From NCBI RefSeq assembly GCF_001679725.1, contig NZ_CP016282.1, forward strand, positions 1,240,001 to 1,304,000: 64,000 bases of DNA, in the 5' to 3' direction. Origin of the DNA: Cryobacterium arcticum. Lineage in GTDB: Bacteria; Actinomycetota; Actinomycetes; Actinomycetales; Microbacteriaceae. How positions within the stretch are numbered: the first letter of the stretch is position 1; every line of letters begins with the position of its first letter. The translations under genes and the position numbers were made by a program. A model generated the notes under the pieces. That model saw only the letters and a list, made by a program, of their open reading frames with translations, made no database searches and was not told the origin of the DNA. Positions 59,631 to 64,000 of this stretch are shown here, one piece after another.

Positions 59631-60143
59631 TCAGGAGGTGGTCGCCGGGCCCCGCCCAAGGAGACGGGCGCGCACCAGCAGGAGGTAGAGCTGGCAGCCC
59701 AGGCAGTAGTCGAACACGGCGTTGAGGAACGCGGCGACGAACGCGGCAGCCGCGGCGATCGGAACGCCCACGGGAACCCCGGCCAGGCCCAGAACGACGC
59801 CGACGACGGCGACCAGCAGGCCCACCCCCTGCGCGAACGTGGGCGGTGCCGGGTCTTCGAGGGCGGCCGGCGGGCCGAGCCGCGGGCGCAGCAGCGCCTT
59901 GTAAATCAGCCCGTAGGGGTGCCGGGCCACGCCGGCGAAGGCACCCCAGGCGAAGACGGCCGTCTGCAGGCCGAGCAGGGCAAGGGCGGGGCCGGATGCG
60001 CCGACCAGCGCCAGGAAGATCACCACAAGCAGTACGACGGCCGTGATTCCCGCGCCGAACCGGGGGCCGCGCGGGTCGATGCCCGGTCGCGCACCGGGCC
60101 GCGGGGAGGTGGGGGTATCGGACGGGGGCATCTGGGACTCCAT
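59631..60143 (-). CDS. DUF4395 membrane protein
   Basis: A 170-residue protein with four hydrophobic segments. NAVFDYCLGCQLYLLLVRARL near 140-160 is the DUF4395 signature with a CLGC redox-like pair. It lies directly downstream of a thioredoxin gene, a pairing seen in actinobacteria, so it may transfer thiols at the membrane. The start ATG 60143 is chosen since the region upstream is a 9-bp repeat tract. No clear SD is seen. Confidence 0.85.
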   Translation of the reverse strand: MESQMPPSDTPTSPRPGARPGIDPRGPRFGAGITAVVLLVVIFLALVGASGPALALLGLQTAVFAWGAFAGVARHPYGLIYKALLRPRLGPPAALEDPAPPTFAQGVGLLVAVVGVVLGLAGVPVGVPIAAAAAFVAAFLNAVFDYCLGCQLYLLLVRARLLGRGPATTS

Positions 60144-60173
60144 GGCGTTGAGGGTTGGGCGGCAGTACTGACA

Positions 60174-60233
60174 GTGTTGGCGGTGTTGGCGGTGTTGGCG
60201 GTGTTGGCGGTGTTGGCGGTGCTGGCGGTGCTG
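60174..60233. repeat. 9-bp tandem repeat (GTGTTGGCG)n between thioredoxin and DUF4395 genes
   Basis: Five perfect units (60174-60218), one with a C (60219-60227) and a partial seventh. It lies in the leader of the DUF4395 gene (minus strand), 30 bp before the start. Copy-number change could alter expression. Confidence 0.93.
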
Positions 60234-60279
60234 CAGTGCTGACGGTGTGGGGGAGTGGGCCCGGCCCCGGTGCGCGCCC

Positions 60280-60744
60280 TCAGCCGGTGCGGACGAGGTC
60301 GTCGAGCCGGGCGTGCAGCGCGGCCCGATCGGGCACCCCGCCCACTCGGGCACGCACGGCGCCGGCCGCATCCAGCACGAGGGTGGTGGGCGTCTGCAGG
60401 ATGTTGAACCGCCGGGCCAGGTCGGCCCGGTGGGTCAGGTCCACGTCGACGTGCGTCACACCGGGGCGGTCGGCCGCCACCTGGGCGAGCAGCACCCTCG
60501 TGCCCGGGCAGCGGGAGCAGAACTCGGTGGAGAACTGCAGCAGCGTTGCGTCCCGGCCGAACTCCGCCGGGGCATCCGCCGGGGTGAGGGCCAGCTCGGC
60601 GGCCGTGACGGTGACGTCGCCGGAACGCCCGGCGCCGGTGCCGCCCACCGACACGGTGCCCTGCCGATGCCGCCAGAGCAGGCCCAACCCGGTCGACAGC
60701 GCGACCAGTAGCAGCAACACGAGGAGAGCGGCGGCCGGGGTCAT
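60280..60744 (-). CDS. Thioredoxin-family protein, membrane-anchored
   Basis: A 154-residue protein with an N-terminal hydrophobic helix (AAALLVLLLLVALSTGLGLLW) and a thioredoxin fold with CSRC in LLQFSTEFCSRCPGTR near residue 75 and cis-Pro in ILQTPTTLVLD. The helix suggests either a membrane anchor or a signal, so the active site probably faces outside. It is the first gene of a probable Trx-DUF4395-OsmC-epimerase unit and divergent from dapA. Confidence 0.9.
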   Translation of the reverse strand: MTPAAALLVLLLLVALSTGLGLLWRHRQGTVSVGGTGAGRSGDVTVTAAELALTPADAPAEFGRDATLLQFSTEFCSRCPGTRVLLAQVAADRPGVTHVDVDLTHRADLARRFNILQTPTTLVLDAAGAVRARVGGVPDRAALHARLDDLVRTG

Positions 60745-60925
60745 GCAGGCGAGATTACGCCGCGCCCCGCGCCCGGTCGCTCGTGTGACGGCAGATTACG
60801 GCGGCGCTCCGCAGGTCTTCCGAGGCGCCTGACGGCGTCGGCCGGCGCCATCGGCCAGCCCTTTAACGCGCGCGAGAGGGCCCACGGCGGCGCGAGAGGG
60901 CGCGCTAGACGATAACCTGTAAAAC

Positions 60926-61903
60926 GTGTCTACTCCTTTCAACCCTTTCGGGCAGGTCCTTGTCGCCCTGGTGACTCCGTTCACCGCAGACGGAGAGGTC
61001 GACTGGGCCGGCGTCGAGAAGCACATCGACGACGTCATCACCGCGGGAGCAGACGGCATCGTGGTCACCGGAACCACCGGGGAGACCTCCACCCTCACCG
61101 ACCCGGAGAAGATCCGGCTCGTCGAGGTGGGCAAGGATGTCGCCTCCGGCCGCGCCAAGATCATCACCGGCGGCGGCTCGAACGAGACCGCGCACGCCAT
61201 GCAGCTCGCCAAGCAGAGCGAGAAGGCCGGCGCCGACGGCAACATGATCGTCACGCCGTACTACAACAAGCCCACCCAGGCCGGCGTACTCACGCACTTC
61301 CGCATGATCGCGGATGCCACCGACCTGCCGGTCATCCTGTACGACATCCCCGGCCGCACGGGCATCCCGATCACCTACGAGACGATCCTGCGCGCCGCGA
61401 AGCACCCCAACATCCTCGCCGTGAAAGACGCCAAGGGCGACCTCGCCCAGGTCAGCCGGGTGCTCAACCAGACCGACCTGCTCTACTTCTCCGGCGACGA
61501 CCCCAACGTGCTGCCGCACCTGTCGATCGGCGCCACCGGCCTGATCGGCGTCACCGCGAACATCGCCACCACCCCGTACCGCCAGATGGTGGATGCGGTC
61601 AACGCCGGCGACCTCAAGGCCGCCACTCTGGCGCACCAGCAGCTCGAACCGCTCGTGCGCGCCGTGATGACCCACGTGCCCGGCACCGTCGCGGCCAAGT
61701 ACATCCTGCACGGGCTGGGCCGCATCGGCAGCCCCCGCGTGCGTCTGCCCCTCGTCGGCCCGGAGGAATCCGAGGCCGCCATGATCGAAGACGAGATCGA
61801 CCTGGTCCGCAACATCCCGGGTGTCGACTTCACCAACTTCCGTCCCGACCGCAACGCCGCCGCCGGTGGCGCGCTGCCGAAGGTCGCCGGAACCACACGC
61901 TAA
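60926..61903 (+). CDS. dapA: 4-hydroxy-tetrahydrodipicolinate synthase
   Basis: A 325-residue class I aldolase that condenses aspartate semialdehyde with pyruvate, the first DAP-branch step. GTTGETSTLTDPE carries the family motif, YYNKPTQAGV the catalytic Tyr region and LAVKDAKGDL the Schiff-base lysine (K167). GGG(S)NET is present. The GTG start at 60926 has no SD; GATAAC lies 12-17 nt upstream as a -10, so the mRNA is probably leaderless. rnj follows 58 bp later, the usual actinobacterial order. Confidence 0.96.
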   Translation: MSTPFNPFGQVLVALVTPFTADGEVDWAGVEKHIDDVITAGADGIVVTGTTGETSTLTDPEKIRLVEVGKDVASGRAKIITGGGSNETAHAMQLAKQSEKAGADGNMIVTPYYNKPTQAGVLTHFRMIADATDLPVILYDIPGRTGIPITYETILRAAKHPNILAVKDAKGDLAQVSRVLNQTDLLYFSGDDPNVLPHLSIGATGLIGVTANIATTPYRQMVDAVNAGDLKAATLAHQQLEPLVRAVMTHVPGTVAAKYILHGLGRIGSPRVRLPLVGPEESEAAMIEDEIDLVRNIPGVDFTNFRPDRNAAAGGALPKVAGTTR

Positions 61904-61961
61904 AAGAAACACCAACGCACCACAAACTCCAGCACCACCAACTCCACATATAGGAGGGCTT

Positions 61962-63638
61962 ATGCCCAACGACGTATACGCACCGCCCGCGCTCCCCAAG
62001 GGAACTCTCCGCGTCACGCCCATCGGCGGACTCGGCGAAATCGGCCGGAACATGACCACCTTCGAGATCAACGGCAAGATCCTGATCGTCGACTGCGGCG
62101 TGCTGTTCCCCGAAGAGCACCAGCCCGGTGTCGACCTGATCCTGCCGGACTTCACCCCTATCAAGGACCGCCTCAAGGACATCGTCGGTGTCGTGCTCAC
62201 GCACGGCCACGAAGACCACATCGGCGCCGTTCCCTACCTGCTCAAGCTGCGCCAGGACATCCCGCTGATCGGCTCCGGCCTGACGCTGGCGTTCATCGAA
62301 GCCAAGCTCAAGGAACACCGCATCACCCCCTACACCCTGCAGGTGAAGGAGGGCCAGAAGGAGCGTCTCGGCCCGTTCAACCTCGAGTTCGTCGCGGTCA
62401 ACCACTCCATCCCCGACGCCCTCGCCGTGGCCATCAAGACCGAGGGTGGCAGCGTGCTGCACACCGGTGACTTCAAGATGGACCAGCTGCCGCTGGACAA
62501 CCGCATCACCGACCTGCGCGACTTCGCCCGCCTCGGCGTCGAAGGCATCGACCTGTTCCTCGTCGACTCCACCAACGCCGACGTTCCCGGGTTCACCCCC
62601 AGCGAGCGCGCCATCGGCCCGGTGCTCGAAGACGTCATCGCCCGCGCCCCGCGCCGGGTGGTCATCGCCAGCTTCTCCAGCCACGTGCACCGCGTTCAGC
62701 AGGTGCTCGACGCCGCCCACGCCAACGGACGCCGCGTGGCGCTGCTCGGCCGCTCGATGGTGCGCAACATGACCATCGCCGCCGACCTCGGCTACCTCAA
62801 GGTGCCCGACGGTGTGCTCATCGACTTCAAGAAGGCCGGGAACATCCCGGACAACAAGATCGTCTACATGTCCACCGGTTCGCAGGGCGAGCCGATGGCC
62901 GTGCTCAGCCGCATCGTCAACAACGAGCACCAGATCGAGGTCGGCCCCGGCGACACCGTCATCCTGGCCTCCAGCCTGATCCCCGGAAACGAGAACGCGG
63001 TCTACCGCATCATCGACGGCCTCACCAAGCTCGGCGCCAACGTCGTGCACAAGGGCAACGCCAAGGTGCACGTCTCCGGACACGCTGCCGCCGGCGAGCT
63101 GCTCTACGTGTACAACGTGCTGCGACCCAAGAACGTGCTGCCCGTGCACGGCGAATACCGCCACCTGGTGGCCAACGCCAAGCTCGCCGTGCAGAGCGGG
63201 GTGCCCGTCGAGAACGCGATCCTCGCCGAAGACGGCACCGTGCTCGACCTCCGCAACGGCGTGGTCAAGAAGGTCGGCCAGCTCGACCTCGGCTACGTCT
63301 ACGTCGACGGTTCCACCGTGGGCGAGATCACCGAAGCCGACCTCACCGACCGCCGCACCCTGGCCGAGGAGGGCTTCATCTCGATCATCGTCGTGGTCGA
63401 CAAGTCCACCGGCAAGATCATCACCGGTCCGGAGATCCACGCCAAGGGCTTCGCCGAAGACGATTCGGTCTTCGACTCCGTGCGGCCCAAGATCGAGGCC
63501 GCACTGGCCGAAGCCGCCCAGAGCGGCAGCCACGACACCTACGCGCTCACGCAGGTCGTGCGCCGCACTGTCGGCCGCTGGGTGCAGGCGTCGTTCCGCC
63601 GTCGCCCCATGATCGTTCCGATGATCATCGAGGCGTAA
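61962..63638 (+). CDS. rnj: Ribonuclease J
   Basis: A 558-residue metallo-beta-lactamase/beta-CASP RNase with endo- and 5'-3' exonuclease activity in RNA processing and decay. LTHGHEDHIGA near residue 81 holds the zinc ligands, HTGDFKMD the further Asp, and beta-CASP motifs FSSHVHRVQQ, GRSMVRNM, STGSQGEPMAVL and VSGHAAAGEL follow. The C-terminal dimerisation part is complete. GGAGGG lies 5 nt before the ATG. A perfect terminator follows. Confidence 0.97.
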   Translation: MPNDVYAPPALPKGTLRVTPIGGLGEIGRNMTTFEINGKILIVDCGVLFPEEHQPGVDLILPDFTPIKDRLKDIVGVVLTHGHEDHIGAVPYLLKLRQDIPLIGSGLTLAFIEAKLKEHRITPYTLQVKEGQKERLGPFNLEFVAVNHSIPDALAVAIKTEGGSVLHTGDFKMDQLPLDNRITDLRDFARLGVEGIDLFLVDSTNADVPGFTPSERAIGPVLEDVIARAPRRVVIASFSSHVHRVQQVLDAAHANGRRVALLGRSMVRNMTIAADLGYLKVPDGVLIDFKKAGNIPDNKIVYMSTGSQGEPMAVLSRIVNNEHQIEVGPGDTVILASSLIPGNENAVYRIIDGLTKLGANVVHKGNAKVHVSGHAAAGELLYVYNVLRPKNVLPVHGEYRHLVANAKLAVQSGVPVENAILAEDGTVLDLRNGVVKKVGQLDLGYVYVDGSTVGEITEADLTDRRTLAEEGFISIIVVVDKSTGKIITGPEIHAKGFAEDDSVFDSVRPKIEAALAEAAQSGSHDTYALTQVVRRTVGRWVQASFRRRPMIVPMIIEA

Positions 63639-63658
63639 CACCCGCCACAGCGCACCAT

Positions 63659-63703
63659 CCGTCAACCCCCGGCCGCCTCGGCGCCGGGGGTTGACGGCGT
63701 TTT
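63659..63703 (+). terminator. Rho-independent terminator after rnj
   Basis: A perfect 14-bp stem (CCGTCAACCCCCGG with its complement at 63684-63697), an 11-nt loop and CGTTTT. Confidence 0.9.
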
Positions 63704-63840
63704 CAGCCCGGCTACACCCCCAGTAAACGGGTGTCATCCTCCAGGAGGATATTGGCCGGAAGCCCGTCGGCCGGGCATGCGATTCCCCTAGGCTCGAGCC
63801 AGCCGACACCGTTGAGGTGCGACCAGGTATGGGGGAATCA

Positions 63841-64000
63841 GTGAACGTGATGCGCAAATGGGTCTTTCCGATCCTCCGACTCCTGGTGATTGCGGCCATC
63901 GCCGTGGCCCTGGTGAAGCTGGCGTTCTTCGCCGACACCGCCGAGGCTCTCGACCCGGCCCAGCCGACCGGCCAGATCGTCGAACCGCAGGTTCCGGTGG
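63841..64000 (+). CDS. Membrane-fusion-type protein (HlyD/MacA-like), 5' part only
   Basis: Fifty-three residues are in the window. They show a short basic start, one hydrophobic helix (about residues 8-24, LRLLVIAAIAVALVKLAFF) and PTGQIVEPQVPV, resembling the start of actinobacterial efflux periplasmic-adaptor-like proteins. GTG 63841 has a GGGGG site about 6 nt upstream; ATG 63850 is an in-frame alternative. The family call is tentative because the gene runs off the edge. A short open stretch from 63704 to 63840 shows no gene. Confidence 0.6.
   Translation, partial: MNVMRKWVFPILRLLVIAAIAVALVKLAFFADTAEALDPAQPTGQIVEPQVPV

Noticed and set aside
60151..60371. An in-frame upward extension of DUF4395 across the 9-bp repeat (His-Arg-Gln-like run)
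   Set aside because: The frame reads low-complexity repeat and overlaps the thioredoxin gene; ATG 60143 fits the family.
61830..63938. A 702-codon minus-strand frame opposite rnj
   Set aside because: Antisense to a well-conserved gene and rich in Gly, Val, Asp and His as expected for a shadow frame.

Overview
The window is 64 kb of chromosome from a high-GC Gram-positive bacterium. Strong GC bias at third codon positions, GTG starts, many ATGA/GTGA gene overlaps, GlnR-like boxes, a mycothiol-dependent-type enzyme and the gene order rpsO ... pnp - M16 peptidase ... dapB ... dapA - rnj all point to Actinomycetota. Protein flavour and the dispersed GGTCGAGC-TTGTCGAGACC repeats suggest Microbacteriaceae, perhaps Cryobacterium-like; the genus is inference. 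No integrase, transposase, tRNA, rRNA or CRISPR array was seen.

Region 1 (1-10.6 kb) is a nitrate-assimilation cluster: nirB (cut by the left edge) is divergent from nirD-cbiX, followed by a NarK-type transporter, assimilatory nitrate reductase nasC and its overlapping flavoprotein/BFD partner nasB. A YdeP-like molybdopterin oxidoreductase follows. Candidate GlnR boxes lie in the nirB-nirD gap and before the transporter. Region 2 (10.6-15.4 kb) carries a DUF6457-like protein, a 2H phosphoesterase, moeA and mobA (molybdenum cofactor genes that serve the Mo enzymes of region 1) and glutathione-independent formaldehyde dehydrogenase.

Region 3 (15.6-22.9 kb) holds an AI-2E-family permease, a CPA1 Na+/H+ antiporter, a tight class II aldolase - HAD phosphatase - DhaL - DhaK operon and a maleylpyruvate-isomerase-like protein. 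Region 4 (23.0-28.5 kb) is one giant gene for a defence-like protein: transglutaminase-like, DUF4011, SF1 helicase and REase_MTES_1575-like nuclease. rpsO follows.

Region 5 (29-46 kb) separates rpsO from pnp. It holds an HTH/membrane-protein pair with twin palindromic operators, a five-gene electron-transfer operon (Ser/Thr/Asp-rich membrane protein, ApbE, ferric-reductase-like protein, NuoF-like protein, ferredoxin) that lacks the expected FMN-binding domain, fructosamine-kinase-like, PfpI and SDR genes, an APC permease, a GH13 glucosidase divergent from a ROK regulator, an LLM monooxygenase with its FMN reductase, a repeat array, and class 1B pyrD-pyrK.

Region 6 (46.3-64 kb) is the housekeeping backbone (pnp, M16 peptidase, dapB, dapA, rnj and the start of a membrane-fusion-type protein). 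Between these genes sit small modules: an Lrp regulator, a PCD-VOC fusion, glutathione peroxidase, aldo/keto reductase, a phosphatase, a lipoprotein, a GNAT protein, an AbiEi-like orphan framed by GC-rich repeats, and a thiol-related cluster (thioredoxin, DUF4395, OsmC, TIGR01777 epimerase).
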